From Argyresthia goedartella (lineage: Eukaryota > Arthropoda > Insecta > Lepidoptera > Argyresthiidae), in the NCBI GenBank assembly GCA_949825045.1, contig OX463829.1:26010715-26074714 (forward strand): DNA of 64,000 nt. Reading direction: 5' to 3'. The notes under the pieces are model-generated. The model made no database searches. It saw nothing but the letters and a program-made list of their open reading frames with translations, and had not been told where the DNA came from. Positions 42,674 to 54,289 of this stretch are shown in pieces (position 1 is the stretch's first letter; every line of letters starts with the position of its first letter). The translations under genes were made by a program, and so were the position numbers.

Positions 42674-42969
42674 TCCACTCTCTACCCCTCACGTGCCCCC
42701 CTCACGAGGCGGGAGGGGCGTATGCGCGCGCAGCTGAGATCAATAAGGTGGAGTTACGCACAAATACGGAGACACAAGGTTTTGTTTAGCGAAGTTACGG
42801 TAGTCAATCAGTGTACATGTCACCGGTCATGAATTAAATCCGTCATTGTATATGTCGCAATTGGTTGTTTAAATCAGACATTTAACTAGCATTTTAACAA
42901 AGCATCGTCGAAAACGTTTAACAATCTGTCTTACCGAAAGCCGGCGTGTTGGAAAACAAGATGGCGTCA

Positions 42970-43110
42970 CGACAGCAGCTGATTTGCACAGCTTATATCA
43001 GGGCAAAACATTGCGGTCGCTTAGGTGAAGGGTAACGTGTTAGGTTGAACATGTAAGAACAACAAAAAATACTTAAAACATAAACTTAAGTACACATAAA
43101 ATAATATTTA
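42970..43110 (-). repeat. K repeat fragment
   Basis: GCTGATTTGCACAGC, TATCAGGGCAAAACATTGCG, then GTGTTAGGTTGAACATG. The GAGCGAAGC block is missing. Confidence 0.65.
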
Positions 43111-43349
43111 TATTGTATATTTCTTGTTGCCTAGGAACGTTTAGACAACTCGTTAAACTTTTCGTTCACTCACTTGTCTGACGGAATTATAGTAACTTGG
43201 TTAAAAACGGTCTAGAGAGTTAGTAAAGTATCTGATTTATCCAACTAACTGCGACAAATACATTGCCTGGACAATGCTCTATGCTGGCTGGAATTGGCAG
43301 GAAATCTAAATAATCTTTTTATTTCACGCTTTTACTAGGTAATCTAAAA

Positions 43350-43675
43350 TGCTTGTGTTTAAACGATTACCAAAAACGCACCTATTTTACTACCAATAAA
43401 TTCGAAATGACTGCCAGAATGGATAAATGTCCACCAAATTGTGTTTGGATAAATGATCACCGAACTTCTTTTTATGTTTTGTGTGCTTAAGTTTATGTTT
43501 TAAGAATTTTTTGTTGTTATCACATGTTCAACCTAACACGAAAGATAAAGGATAAACCTTTACCCTTCACCTAAGCTACCGCAGTATTTTGCCCTGATAT
43601 TTTTTGCAACTTTTGGTGTTCATTTATCCATTTTGGGTAGGAAAAAAATATTTTGGTGATAATTATATTTGTTGC
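43350..43675 (-). repeat. K repeat, long form
   Basis: Nearly identical to 17500-17840 over most of its length but lacking the TTCGCTTCGCTCACC block. Confidence 0.75.
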
Positions 43676-43897
43676 CATCTAAAATCTTAAAAGGAAAGTA
43701 TGAAATTCGGGATATCGGATATTCTGAATGGCACTCAAAATCATTAAGGGCGAAGTGGTGGGTCAGGGAAAGCGATGGCTAAAGGGGGTGAACGATGCCA
43801 AGTTGGAGTAAAAAAAATAAGTTGCTGACTAAACCCAGTAAATGAAACCAAAAGTGAGTATTAGAGTCCTTGTTGTAAAAATAGGTACAAGTACCTT

Positions 43898-44138
43898 ATA
43901 TATCTTGGACACTATTTACACACGTTGATCTAGCCCCAAACTAGGATTCCCTGTATCTTGGGTACTAGACAACGATACACATATTTATATAGATAAATAT
44001 AATACTTAGATAGAGAAACAACCATGACTAGGGAACAAACATCCGTTCTCATCCAACAAATATTTGCGCCCACCGGGACTCGAACCCGGGACCCTTGGCT
44101 TCGTAGGCAGGGTCACTGCCGACTCGGCCATTCGGGTC
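43898..44138 (-). repeat. SINE-2 (tRNA-derived), complete
   Basis: On the minus strand the head has TGGCCGAGTCGG (A box) and GGTTCGAGTCC (B box), and the body runs through GAGAACGGATGTTTGTTCCC and TACCCAAGATACAGGGAATC to a tail end near 43898. Four members lie in the window. Confidence 0.85.
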
Positions 44139-44279
44139 ATCTTCAATATGCGATTAAATACTATCCTTTACATAATGTGTTTTATTTGTAATTCAAAGAA
44201 ATTCAACGGTTTAGTCTCAATTCCAAGCCTGGCCTCGTTTGGGTATTGTATAGAAAACCTAGCATACATTTCCTATAGG

Positions 44280-44460
44280 CAATTTGTGTATTGAAGATCG
44301 TTTGAGATGTTATTTCGCACATTGCCTAAAGACGCCTGGCATTTTGTGCATTGCCCAGGCATTGTATACAATACCTGGATTTCATACATTGCCAGTAATA
44401 AATACAAAAGTTGGCTAATTAAAAGTCATTCACAATAGTTCACTTAAAACGTTAAAAGGC
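44280..44460. repeat. CCTAGG-family repeat piece
   Basis: GCATTGCCCAGGCATTG, TATACAATACCTGGATTTC and TTGCCAGTAATAAATAC recur at 46860-46920 and 49975-50060. Confidence 0.55.
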
Positions 44461-44643
44461 TTCTCTAAATAGGTTTGAAATTAAGTCTCAACCAATCAAA
44501 TGGAAGCACTTGATTGGCGGGAATCGGACCTTCAAATTGTTTAAATAAATTGTGTGAATACTTATGGTCGAACATGTCAGACTTCACAGTTCTTTTTAAA
44601 GCAGCAATTTTTACCATCGTGTTATACATTGATTTTATTATTA

Positions 44644-44945
44644 AATCCGTGCTCCTTGGTCTAATGGGTTTCAAGCTTGCTTCTCACACAGGAGATGCAG
44701 GTTCGATTCCTGACCATGTACCAATGAGATAATAATTTTATCTTAAATACGTTATACGGACGTTCTAAAGGTGATGGAAAACATCGCGAGTAAACCTTCA
44801 TTACGGCATAGCTGCGGCGATGGGCTACCCCTCTGTCACGCAAAACGGGGTATTGAATAACTGGCTCAAAGTGGGCACAATTGTGCCTCTGCCGCCCCGT
44901 ATGGGAAAAGGCGTGACGCTATGTGTGTGTTTATTATTGAAACTT
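44644..44945 (+). repeat. SINE-1 (tRNA-derived), complete
   Basis: Head with TGGTCTAATGG (A box, 44657-44667) and GGTTCGATTCC (B box, 44700-44710). The body has GGTGATGGAAAACATCG, TAGCTGCGGCGATGGG, GGGCACAATTGTGCCTCTG and ends GGCGTGACGCTATGTGTG. The head resembles a tRNA too degenerate to be a working gene. Confidence 0.85.
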
Positions 44946-45221
44946 TATTTTCTCTGATCGATTTGTTATTTAGTACGGCATCGATGTATCTGAGGAGGTG
45001 AGGATACTGTGCCCCCTGCCTCGACCATTGCCATCACCCCTGGAGTAGACGTGTCATGGTCATTCATATCGATAAGCAGCCTTTTATAATCCATCACCAG
45101 ACTCAGCACAAGGCCAGCGAATCTCTATTGGTTTGTACGCGGATCACGGACCAATTATAAAATTATTAATAAGGGATGAAAGATTATTAGTTCTTATCGG
45201 CTTATACTAACAATACCTTAA

Positions 45222-45428
45222 TAATAATACCTTGGACACTATTCATTCACACACATTGATCTAGCCCCAAACTAGGATTCCCTGTGTCTTGGGTACTAGA
45301 CAACGATACACATACTTATATAGATAAATATTATACTTAAATAGATAAACAACCATGACTAGGGTACAAACATCCGTTCTCATCAAACAAATATTTGCCC
45401 TCACCGGGACTCGTACCCGGGACCCTTG
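45222..45428 (-). repeat. SINE-2, head truncated
   Basis: (AAT)n at the left is the tail. The body matches 43898-44138. The B box is kept with one change (GGGTACGAGTCC); the A-box side is lost at GACCCTTGGCGGGTCG. Confidence 0.8.
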
Positions 45429-45439
45429 GCGGGTCGTCA

Positions 45440-45752
45440 TATATGTTTAAACGATCACGAAAAATGCACCTATTTTACTATCAATAAACTCGAAAAAACC
45501 GCCAAAATTAGTAAACGATCACCACGATAATTGTGTTTGGGTAAATGATCATCAAACTTCTTTTTAGGTTTTGTGTACTTAAGTTTATGTTTTAAGTATT
45601 TTTTGTTGTTCTCGCTTCGCTCACCCCCTTTCCTCTTCACCTGAGCTACCGCAGTATTTTGCCCTGATATTTTCTGCAACTTTTGGTGATCATTTACCCA
45701 TTTTGGGTAGGAAAAGATTACTTTGGTGATCATTATATTTGTTGCCTTTTTT
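45440..45752 (-). repeat. K repeat, long form
   Basis: GTTTAAACGATCACG at the left, then GCACCTATTTTACTA, CTCGCTTCGCTCACCCCC, TTTGCCCTGATATTTTCTGC and GGTGATCATTATATTTG. It directly abuts the SINE-2. Confidence 0.75.
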
Positions 45753-46785
45753 ATCTATCGTCTGTGTAAAAGAAAGTCAAACTGTGTCGAGATCGAGGCT
45801 TCGCATTGGGCCAGCCCTTTGCAAATCTCAAGTTACGCAAAATAATGAGTGTTGCTTTCTTTACTAGCTTGTTAACCGTAACTGTAGCAGCTAAGTAAGG
45901 TATGAATGTGATTTTGATAATTTTTCTCGATAGAAAAGTCTCCCGAAATCATCGCAACAAATTTTAAAATTCTCGATGAAATAAATGTACCTTAAGTCTG
46001 AAATTTGGCTGACTTGTTGCCTTGTTGAGCTGATAACTTTCGAACTACTGATCCGAATTTAATGAAAAATAGCTCATAACTATCACAGGAAAATTTACTA
46101 CCATTTGTTGAAAACCGCAATCAAATCCGTCTACCCGTTTGAGCGCTAATGCAGATGCTAAGACACAAACAGACTGACGCTTCAACCTTATAATACCCCT
46201 GTTCTTCGTCTAATATCATACAATTTTTAATCCCATTTGAATTTACGTACTCATATTTATTTAATCTTTATTAATCGTCCGCTTTGGCTCTGGCAGAATA
46301 TCAGCGTCAAAGATTCGTCTGTGACATTGCTGAGTCAGGGCCATTTCATTGTCGCGTTACAGTCACGGTGCTACATAGTGATCCTTACTTTCCATATTTT
46401 TGCTGTGTTAATTATAATTATTTTCATTGTTTTATTTAATTTCTTTGATGTTTTTTGTCATAATTTATTTGTGTGGTTTGTAATATGATAATAACCAATA
46501 ATGTTTTTGTGATTGTACCGAACAATGAATAAATGAATTATCTATCTATCTACCTATTAAAATACGAAATTATGTTGCGCAGCTATTCCTCTATAAATCC
46601 ACTGTCACCTTTTTGACAGCTCGTGTAAACAATCGTGTTCTGACAGGTCGATTTTTTATTTGACAGCTGTTGTGATTGATGTCAGAAATACATAATGGGG
46701 CTACCGATTGGTCAACCCTCAAATTGAATCCTTCAAAACGTCAGTATCAAAGCGATTGGGATCGATTTTCAGAGATAAAGAAAAG
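45753..46785. other. unrecognised, with an (ATCT)n tail at 46538-46552
   Basis: GAATAAATGAATTATCTATCTATC near 46527-46552 looks like the 3' end of a plus-strand retroposon, but no coding part is recognisable upstream. Confidence 0.4.
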
Positions 46786-47100
46786 AGCTGGCTACTGTTC
46801 TGCGGTGATATGATCTGACAATAATAGGCTCGAAAGTATTTTGTATTATTTCGAAAGTATTACACGGGTTTTGCACATTGTCTACATTGCCTAGGCATTG
46901 TATATGTCACCGGAATATAGTCAAAACTGTTAGTTGATAAACTAACGCGGTAATTGATCAACTAGCGACAGATAGTAAACCAAACCGACAGGGTTTAGAA
47001 TTTACGTTTCTTTTGTTCTTACATGTCAACCTAACACGAAGACTATTCAGGGGCTTCGCTGCGCTCGCCCCCACTAGTCTTCACCTAAGCTATCGCAGTG

Positions 47101-49535
47101 TTGATTAAAATCAGCGATAAAAACATTTTTTTTATAATTTGTGGTCATTTTAATGTTAATCTGTTAGAGGATAATAATATTTGTACTAGATTAAAATCTT
47201 TATTTTTATGTCACAACATGAACTATCTGTTTTTGGAGCCTACTAGAATTACTGCAACATCTGCTACCTGCATTGACAATATATTTACTAACATTACGCC
47301 CATTTTCAAATCGGTCATCAATAAATTAACCTCTGATCACTCTGGTCAGATAGGTATATTCAATATTAAAATAAAAAAGGACCAAAAAGACATGTGTGCC
47401 CGTTAGTGACACTCGGCTTGAACACTACAGGAATAATATTTTAGATAAACTATGGGAAATACCATACAGTGACGATCCAAATTTGTTGTACAACTCAGTA
47501 TTTAACCTTGTCAAAAATGAATATGATACGGTATTTAAATCAAAAACTATAAAAGTTAATAACAAAGCTTTGTTTAGTGATTGGGCGACAGTTGGAATTC
47601 ATAGGAGCAGACGAAGATTATATGAACTCTATGAAGAGAAATCATATAACAAAAATACGGCCTTTCTAGATTATGTTCGTAGTTATTCAAAAATGTTTAA
47701 ACGTGTTTGTGCCGTAGCTAAATCTAATTTCATTAAAAACAAAATTGAATCTAGTAGCAATGTAATGAAAACGACTTGGCAAATTATAAACAGAGAGACT
47801 GGAAAGGCCAAAGCTACACATAATAACTTCAAGCTTAAGATAGATAATCAATTGCTAAGTACAGACCTAGAAGTAGCAAAAGCTTTCGAAAATTTCTTTA
47901 CGGACATTCCAGTTTCAACAACCAAGTCTTTAAATTCATCTCCCGCTGCTGCTGAATCTATACTTAAACAAAACTTTGAGGAATGTAAAACAGATTTTAA
48001 ATTTAGGCACGTAAATAATGAAGACATTGTAAAAGCGTTTAAATCCCTGGAAATGAAAAAGACAGCTGACGCCCATGGTCTATCAGTAAAAATTATTAGT
48101 TCCATTGTAGATTGTATTGCACCTCACCTTTGTTGTATATTTAATCAATGTATAGATAATGGTGTGTTTCCTGACTTGATGAAACTAAGTAAAGTTATAC
48201 CTTTATTCAAAGCTGGTAGTACATCAGACCCCACCAATTTTAGACCCATATCGATACTACCAACGCTTAGCAAAATATTTGAAAAACTCATACTTAATCA
48301 ATTGCAAAGTCATTTTTATCTCAATAATGTAATTCATATTGCTCAGTTTGGTTTCACAAAGGGTCGTTCAACAGCCGATGCTGGTGTTGAACTAATCGAC
48401 AATATTTTTGATGCCTGGGAAGACGCAATGGATGCAATAGGTGTCTTCTGCGATCTATCCAAGGCTTTTGATTGCGTCCATCATGACACTCTTGTCAGGA
48501 AGTTACGCCATTATGGTGTAAAAGAACAGGCACTTGGCCTTCTGGAGTCATATCTAACAGATAGGGTTCAGATGGTCGATGTTAATGGGAAAAGATCACC
48601 TGGGTCTTCAATAAGTATGGGCGTACCGCAAGGTTCAATTCTTGGTCCTTTCTTGTTTTTAGTATATATTAATGATTTACCTTACCTTGTTAAAGCAAAA
48701 CATGGTTAGTATTGTTTGCCGATGATACTTCTTTGATATTTAAAGTTAAAACACAGCAATCAAATTATGACGAGGTAAACAATGCTATCTCTAGTATAGT
48801 GAACTGGTTTACTGTTAACAATTTATTACTTAATGAAAAGAAAACTAAATGTATTAAATTCGTGTTACCCAATGTGAACCCGGTAACTACAGACATATTT
48901 ATAAAAGGACAGAGATTGGACCTTGTGCAGTCGACTGTCTTTTTGGGCATTACTTTAGACGCCAAACTACAATGGGATCCTCATAAAAATTAATTGTCGA
49001 ACAGACTGAGTTCGGCAGCGTTAAAAAAATTAGAGCTCTTACCGACGTAGACACCGCTAGACTAGTCTACTTTAGTTACTTTCATAGTCTAATGACCTAT
49101 GGTATTTTATTGTGGGGTCACGCTGCGAATGCTAATAGTATATTTATTCTGCAGAAACGGGCTGTTCGTGCAATTTATAGATTAGGGCCTAGAGTGTCAC
49201 TGAGGGAAAAGTTTAAAGAAATCAATATTCTGACATTTGTGTCTCAATATATCTATGACAATCTTGTGTATGTAAAAAGAAATATAACTAATTTTCAGAA
49301 GTACAGTGATATACACAATTTTAATACTAGAAATAAAGACAAGTTGGTTGCTTATGTAAGCCGACTACATAAAATTAGTAATTCTTTTAAAGGCAATTGC
49401 TATTACAATAAGGTCCCTACTGATATTAAAAACTTACCTTTAGACAAGTTTAAAATAATAATAAAACAGAAATTGTATAAAAAAGGTTACTATAGGATAT
49501 CTGATTACTTAGAGGACAGATGTCCATGTGAATAG
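47101..49535 (+). pseudogene. LINE-A RT polyprotein, several frameshifts
   Basis: Pieces in order: 47098-47406 (endonuclease end; IICGHFNVNLLED, the usual GDFN changed to GHFN, and SDHSGQ), 47396-48709 (RT fingers and palm up to GVPQGSILGPFLF), 48712-48993 (catalytic FADDTSLIF) and 49092-49535 (C-terminus). Compared with copy 1 it lacks 8 bp near 47391, one G near 48704, 7 bp near 49024 and 6 bp near 49399, and carries a TAA near 48991. The CAA codon that is TAA in copy 1 is intact here. Between them the copies cover each other's lesions, but neither is functional. Confidence 0.9.
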
Positions 49536-49777
49536 ATTGTTTGAGTAACAGGCTGTTTCGATATATAATTAGCATTCATTTTGTAATTTGACAATATTTT
49601 ATTTAACAAAGGAAACGCAAAAGATGCGATGACTGTGGAGTTTCTTCGGTGAGCTCTTCTCCACAGATTCCGCCATTGTGTTAGTGAACTCACCCAAAAA
49701 AATGTAATGACGGATCTAAGTGATGTAACAACATCCTATGGAAATAGATGATTTTTGATTTTGATTTTTGATTTTGC
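47101..49777 (+). mobile_element. LINE-A copy 3, 5'-truncated
   Basis: Begins inside the endonuclease domain and continues 55 codons further upstream than the copy at the window edge. It runs to the TTTTGATTTTGATTTTTG tail. Stem-loop at 49633-49666. Confidence 0.92.
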
Positions 49778-50249
49778 AGTATTTGCCCTGGTATTTCGTT
49801 TGAAATTCAAGTTTTAACCAGTTTACTATTTAACGATTTTAACCGTTAGTTCATCAACTAATGCGTCATATAGTAAGCAGTACGCTACAGTTTACTATCT
49901 GTAGATAGTTGATCAACTTACGAGAGAAAAAACGTTAGTTTATCAACTAACGGTTTTGACTATCTTACGGTGACATATACAATACCTGTATTTCATACAT
50001 TGCCAGTAATAAGTACAAAAATAGGCTAATTAAAAGTCATTTACAATAGTTCACTTAAAAATTTTAGCTACTATTCTGCGATTATGTGATCTGAATATAT
50101 AGGCTCGAAAGTATTTTGTATTATTTCTAAAACATTAAACGGATTGTACATTCTTTCAAAAAAAAAACGAGCAAGTAAGTTAGTTCAAAGTGTTTAGTTG
50201 AAACTAAAGGTCGTGGTGTCATTTACAACCAAACCTATCTATCTGCTCT

Positions 50250-51592
50250 ATATCGCTCCTACCTGAGAGGTCGTCAGCAGCGTATTAGGTCCGAGGAGAC
50301 TTCCACGGAGTGGTGCGACCTTTCTACTGGAGTTCCTCAGGGTGGTATTCTTTCCCCTCTTCTTTTCTCCGTCTTCATCAATTCCATTTCGGATGCCATT
50401 TCTTCTTCTTACCATCTTTATGCCGATGATCTGCAAATCTACCGCCATTTCTCTCCAAGTGATATGATTTCTTCTGTGGGTGCATTAAATGACGATCTCG
50501 AGAACATCAGGGGCTGGGCTCTGTCTCATGGACTACTTGTCAATCCCAGTAAGTCGCAAGCCATGATTGTCGGCTCCAGACACTCCCATAGTGTATTACA
50601 GCATCTGCCTCTTGTTCCTGTAACTTATGATGGAACCATAATTCCGTACAGTACTAAGGCAAAAAATCTAGGAGTTATCTTTGACAATCAGCTTTCATGG
50701 TCTGCTCACGTCTGCGAAGTTAGTAGACGAGTCTTTGCCACATTTCACTCCCTCAGGCGCCTTCAAAACTTTCTGCCTCGTCATACTAAAATTACTCTGG
50801 CTCAGTCTCTTCTCCTTCCTCTCATTGATTACGCAGATGTCAGCTGGATCAGCGCGAACGAAGAGCAACTGAACAAACTCGAGCGACTTCAAAATCTCGG
50901 GATTCGGTTTGTCTTCGGGCTGCGTAAGTATGACCATGTCTCCCAGTGTCGTAGGGAACTGCAGTGGCTTCCAATTCGTCTTCGCCGGGATACCCATGTT
51001 CTCATTCTACTCTTCAATATTCTGCACAACCCTCGCTACCCCAGCTTCCTGCGTGATCGGTTTGAGTTTCTTTCTTCGGATAGGTCTCGGAGATCAAACA
51101 CTCGGTCGCTGCTTGCAACTCCTCAACACAACTCAGTCGCATATGGGCAAGGATTCAGGATCAGTGCTATCAGGCTCTGGAACAAGCTCCCCAGTGCCAT
51201 CAGGGACAGTCCGTCACTTAACGTTTTTAAGATTCGCTTGAAAGATCATTACCTCTCTCTTCCATAGTATGTATATATAATTTGTATATGTATTTTATGT
51301 ATGTATATAACTTGTATGTGTATGATATGTATGTATGTATATAATATTATATAAATTAGGTGTAGTAGTAGTAGTATTAGGTATATGTACCTACTTATAT
51401 TATTATTGTGTATGAATAATTTTGTTGTGCAAATAGGTTTTACTCTCACAATCCACTTTCCTTTCCTATCTGGGTTTGCTGGTAGAAATCTCTTTATAGA
51501 GATAAGCGCGCCTCTTGTACATATATCTTTCTTTGTATATCTCTGTACGTTTGTTTTGTGCAATAAAGTATTCATTCATTCATTCATCTGCG
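50250..51592 (+). mobile_element. LINE-B copy 2, 5'-truncated
   Basis: RT end plus 3' UTR, finishing TTTTGTGCAATAAAG and a (CATT)4-type tail (51570-51591). The UTR holds ATCTCTTTATAGAGAT, a 6-bp stem with a TTAT loop (51488-51503). The minus-strand copy at 5645-7204 has the same GCAATAAAG end. Confidence 0.9.
50254..51267 (+). CDS. LINE-B RT, 3' half with an intact frame (partial)
   Basis: The frame is open from the truncation point near 50250 to the stop at 51265-51267, about 338 residues. It opens at SYLRGRQQRIRSEE and includes the RT motifs GVPQGGILSPLLFSVFIN and the catalytic YHLYADDLQIYRHF. Next are NPSKSQAMIVGSRH, KAKNLGVIFDNQLSWSAHV, and the tail GFRISAIRLWNKLPSAIRD ending KDHYLSLP. 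Only the amino-terminal fingers and the endonuclease are missing through 5' truncation, so the protein is not a working element enzyme. The lack of any stop suggests a fairly recent insertion. Confidence 0.88.
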   Translation, partial: RSYLRGRQQRIRSEETSTEWCDLSTGVPQGGILSPLLFSVFINSISDAISSSYHLYADDLQIYRHFSPSDMISSVGALNDDLENIRGWALSHGLLVNPSKSQAMIVGSRHSHSVLQHLPLVPVTYDGTIIPYSTKAKNLGVIFDNQLSWSAHVCEVSRRVFATFHSLRRLQNFLPRHTKITLAQSLLLPLIDYADVSWISANEEQLNKLERLQNLGIRFVFGLRKYDHVSQCRRELQWLPIRLRRDTHVLILLFNILHNPRYPSFLRDRFEFLSSDRSRRSNTRSLLATPQHNSVAYGQGFRISAIRLWNKLPSAIRDSPSLNVFKIRLKDHYLSLP

Positions 51593-52210
51593 CATAGCCA
51601 TAATATCCCGTTGTTGAAGCTTCCCACATTCCATTAAGGCCTTGATAGGCTTTTAATAACATCAAAGCTCCATTCGCTGATAGTGGCGGAGCTTTTGGTA
51701 CAAAAAGGAATTTTCAGAGTTTTGTGAAAGGCAATTTTGTGATTGTTTAAATTAAATAAAACGTTATATTTTTAATTAAAGTGAGCGCAAGTGGATATAA
51801 ATTTCTATATTGTCCCAGATAATTTCAATTTAGTTTATCAATTTACCAGGAAAATGGTATTCAGGAAATTGAGAATCATTTGTAGAGTATCCGTAACATG
51901 TAATAATTACAACGTAGTTCGTAACGAATTGGCCCAAAACCTAATTGTTCTCAGTTTCACTCATCATAGTTTCGTCGTAGTCTAACTATACAATTAGGTA
52001 AATTACCTGCTTAATTAATTCCATACTAACTCACACAAAGTTTCCGCCGCCGCGTTCTTGTGAGCAAATTAAAATTTCTTACGCAAAGTTTCAGTTTTAT
52101 GCAAATTCCTAGTGAAGTCTTCTTCAAGTGATACTTACTTCTAATACTTGGTGCTTGTCAACGAGTATAGAGTGTTACTGCGGCTGGTTAGGTGAACCAA
52201 AAGTAATCAT
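51593..52210. other. no recognisable gene or element
   Basis: Unique-looking, with no motif in its open frames. Confidence 0.4.
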
Positions 52211-52211
52211 A

Positions 52212-52450
52212 CCTAATAATAATACCTTGGTCTCTACATTGATCTAGCCCCAAACTAGGATTCCCTGTATCTTGGGTACTAGACAACGATACACATAATT
52301 ATATAGATAAATATCATGCTTAGATAGACAAACAACCACGAGTACAAACATCCGTTCTCATCAAACAAATATTTGCCCCCACCGGGACTCGAACCCGGGA
52401 CCCTTGGCTTCGTAGGCAGGGTCACTGCTGGCTCGGCCATTCGGGTCGTC
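52212..52450 (-). repeat. SINE-2, complete
   Basis: (AAT)n tail at 52212, body as in the other members, and the head with GGTTCGAGTCC and a TGGCCGAGCCAG A box ending at GACGACCCGAATGG (minus strand). Confidence 0.85.
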
Positions 52451-52524
52451 AAAAGTGTTGCCGTACTGTGAACCATAAGTGCCTTGTTTTTGAAGGCGGC
52501 TAATAACGCAGTACATAAACATAA

Positions 52525-52612
52525 ACATTTATATACAGGCCTATACATTGCTTCTGGCCCCACACTAGGATACCCTGTGTCGTGGGAACCAGAAACAGCA
52601 ATGTCACACAAC
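52525..52612 (-). repeat. SINE-3 3' body
   Basis: ATTGCTTCTGGCCCCACACT, GGATACCCTGTGTCGTGGG and GAACCAGAAACAGC. Confidence 0.7.
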
Positions 52613-52850
52613 TCAACTCAAACTCAACTCAAAAGTACTTTATTACTGTAGATATTTACATATTCTTAGCAAACGTCATTTTTTGCCTCTTCTCTACATT
52701 GGACCACTGTGGGAGAAGAAGGGCGTAGAAACTCCCACAGATTTATTTTTAGATCTCTTTTAAAAATAGGTTGTGCTTAACTAATACAATTATGATTTAT
52801 TTTTATTTAATAAGCTGGAATAAATAATTACAAAATTATTAACAGCACAC
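52613..52850 (-). mobile_element. LINE-G 3' end, inverted
   Basis: Minus-strand 3' UTR with a perfect stem (52707-52715 with 52732-52740) and, at the far end, a tail of AACTCAACTCAAACTCAAC-type repeats (52613-52632). No coding sequence. Confidence 0.8.
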
Positions 52851-52884
52851 ATGTAAACATCCAAGACCTGGGGTTTCTTATTTT

Positions 52885-52976
52885 TTACCCCCAACCGGGG
52901 ATCGAATCCGGAACCTCTCGCATGGTAGGCAGAGCCACAACCGCAGCGCCACAGAGGTCGTCAGTTATTCGATACT
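52885..52976 (-). repeat. SINE-3 tRNA-like head
   Basis: On the minus strand TGGCGCTGCGG (A-box-like) and GGATTCGATCC (B-box-like) with GCCTACCATGCGAGAGG between them. Confidence 0.7.
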
Positions 52977-52979
52977 CGA

Positions 52980-53070
52980 ATTTCCGTGACAGGGGGCTAG
53001 CCCATCGCCGCAGCCATAGCATAGTAATTAAGGTTTCCTCACGATGTTTTCCATCACCGTTAGACCATCA
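52980..53070 (-). repeat. SINE-1 middle fragment
   Basis: CCCATCGCCGCAGCCATAGC and GATGTTTTCCATCACCGTTA are inverses of the SINE-1 body. It abuts the SINE-3 head. Confidence 0.65.
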
Positions 53071-53570
53071 TCATCACAGATGGAGGGGGAGCTTTGAGCG
53101 ATTTTAAAACACCACACGCAAATGTATCTTGGCTACAAGTTTCAAAACTCAATTAATTTGTTTATCAACCAGCCGCAAGTAACCATTTTTATCAAGTGAC
53201 GTCACGAGTTGTGTTATTTGAAACATTATTATAAAAGTAAATCTCGGATTAGTTTCTTGAAATAGGCATAGTTTCATCAATAGTTTCATAAAATAAAATT
53301 GAAATGTGCTACTTATAAGCGGTGCCAATTGTGTATCGTGTACCACAAAAGCTAAAAGAATTGTACATAATTGTACAAACTTTGTAGTATTTTTACACAA
53401 TTCAAATATGTCAGTGTTGTGTTATAGGGCCCATCTAGTTCGCGGGTTCTGACGAATTACTATGTGGAATTCTGGAGGCGTCAAAACTAACTAACTAGTA
53501 AACCAAACTAACCGACAGCTTACCCACTGACAAATTCATATCAGCGCCTAACCAACCCTATGCTCAAACT
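53071..53570. other. no recognisable gene or element
   Basis: AT-rich; nothing recognised. Confidence 0.4.
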
Positions 53571-53574
53571 CCAT

Positions 53575-53655
53575 CTACAGTGTCCAATGTTGAGAAAAGG
53601 CAAAAATGGCGCTTTCTAAACATATATTAATATTTACAGAAAATAACAAGTAATA
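53575..53655 (+). mobile_element. LINE-G last 80 bp
   Basis: ACAGTGTCCAATGTTGAG, AAAAGGCAAAAATGGCGC and TATTTACAGAAAATAAC match the LINE-G end at 3575-3645. Confidence 0.55.
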
Positions 53656-54285
53656 AGTAACTCATGATAAGACGATAATTTTAAACGAGCTGTGCTTTGA
53701 TTTGAAATGGATTCTGGAAGAAATTCTCAGATGGCGGAACATCACTGCCTAAAGTTATATAATTTTTTAAATAAAAGATCCTCTTCGAAGGAGAACGAGT
53801 AAAACGAAAATAAAAGGAGGTTTGGCATAGGAAGGAAATCTTCTTTTTTTCTCTCTCGAAGCATTTTTCCCGTGACGTAAACGAATACGTGCTCGATTCA
53901 CGTTCAAGTAACAGCGGGAGACTCACTCGAGAATGCAGGAGGTTTGTACTCGAGCTCGTCGGACGGCCCGAAGTCTTGAAGGGTTTGCACTTAATGCGAA
54001 CTATATGAAGTCCCTTTCATCTTTATTTTTACGTGCTACTTGATTATGAAAAGATATTGTATTATATTGTACAACTTATGTAAACTTTTTTTTCATCACT
54101 AATGCTCTGCTAAAACAATTTGGATTTACAACCATCAAAAAAGCGAACTTGGCCGCCTTTCTTGTTTTTGGGACAAGACGACATATTTGAGGCAAGACCC
54201 GTAAAAGTGACAGAATACATTTTCTTTTTAAAACGATTGCACTAGCCATCAAGAATATCGCAAGAACCAATTGTAGGTACTTTTC
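53656..54285. other. no recognisable gene or element
   Basis: Two minus-strand open frames (53681-53926, 54076-54270) have no recognisable motif and unremarkable composition. Confidence 0.4.
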
Positions 54286-54289
54286 TTGG

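Larger units (their letters stand above)
47010..49800 (-). repeat. K repeat interrupted by LINE-A copy 3
   Basis: Left part 47010-47100 ends CACCTAAGCTATCGCAGTG; the right part resumes GCAGTATTTGCCCTGG at 49776. An uninterrupted K has GCAGT once, so GCAGT looks like a 5-bp target duplication. Confidence 0.7.
46913..49985. repeat. inverted-repeat element split by the K repeat and LINE-A
   Basis: Left ATAGTCAAAACTGTTAGTTG then ATAAACTAACG; the right end is the inverse, CGTTAGTTTATCAACTAACG then GTTTTGACTAT. Further inner pairs (TTTACTATCTGT / ACAGATAGTAAA) follow. Empty of genes apart from the insertions. Confidence 0.7.
46786..50150. repeat. outer repeat shell around LINE-A copy 3
   Basis: GGCTCGAAAGTATTTTGTAT occurs in the same orientation at 46830 and 50100. 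CCTAGGCATTGTATATG and CATATACAATACCTG lie inside those. Next come the inverted pair at 46913-46960 and 49930-49985, then a split K repeat, then LINE-A. Confidence 0.6.

Noticed and set aside
43990..44138. tRNA gene or protein (PPGLEPGTLGFVGR)
   Set aside because: It is the tRNA-like head of a four-copy SINE-2; the peptide is a translation of non-coding DNA.
44644..44722. tRNA gene
   Set aside because: A and B boxes are present, but the cloverleaf is degenerate and the sequence continues into a SINE body.
46237..46488. hydrophobic 83-residue frame
   Set aside because: Its hydrophobic stretch comes from a T-rich region and no homology is apparent.
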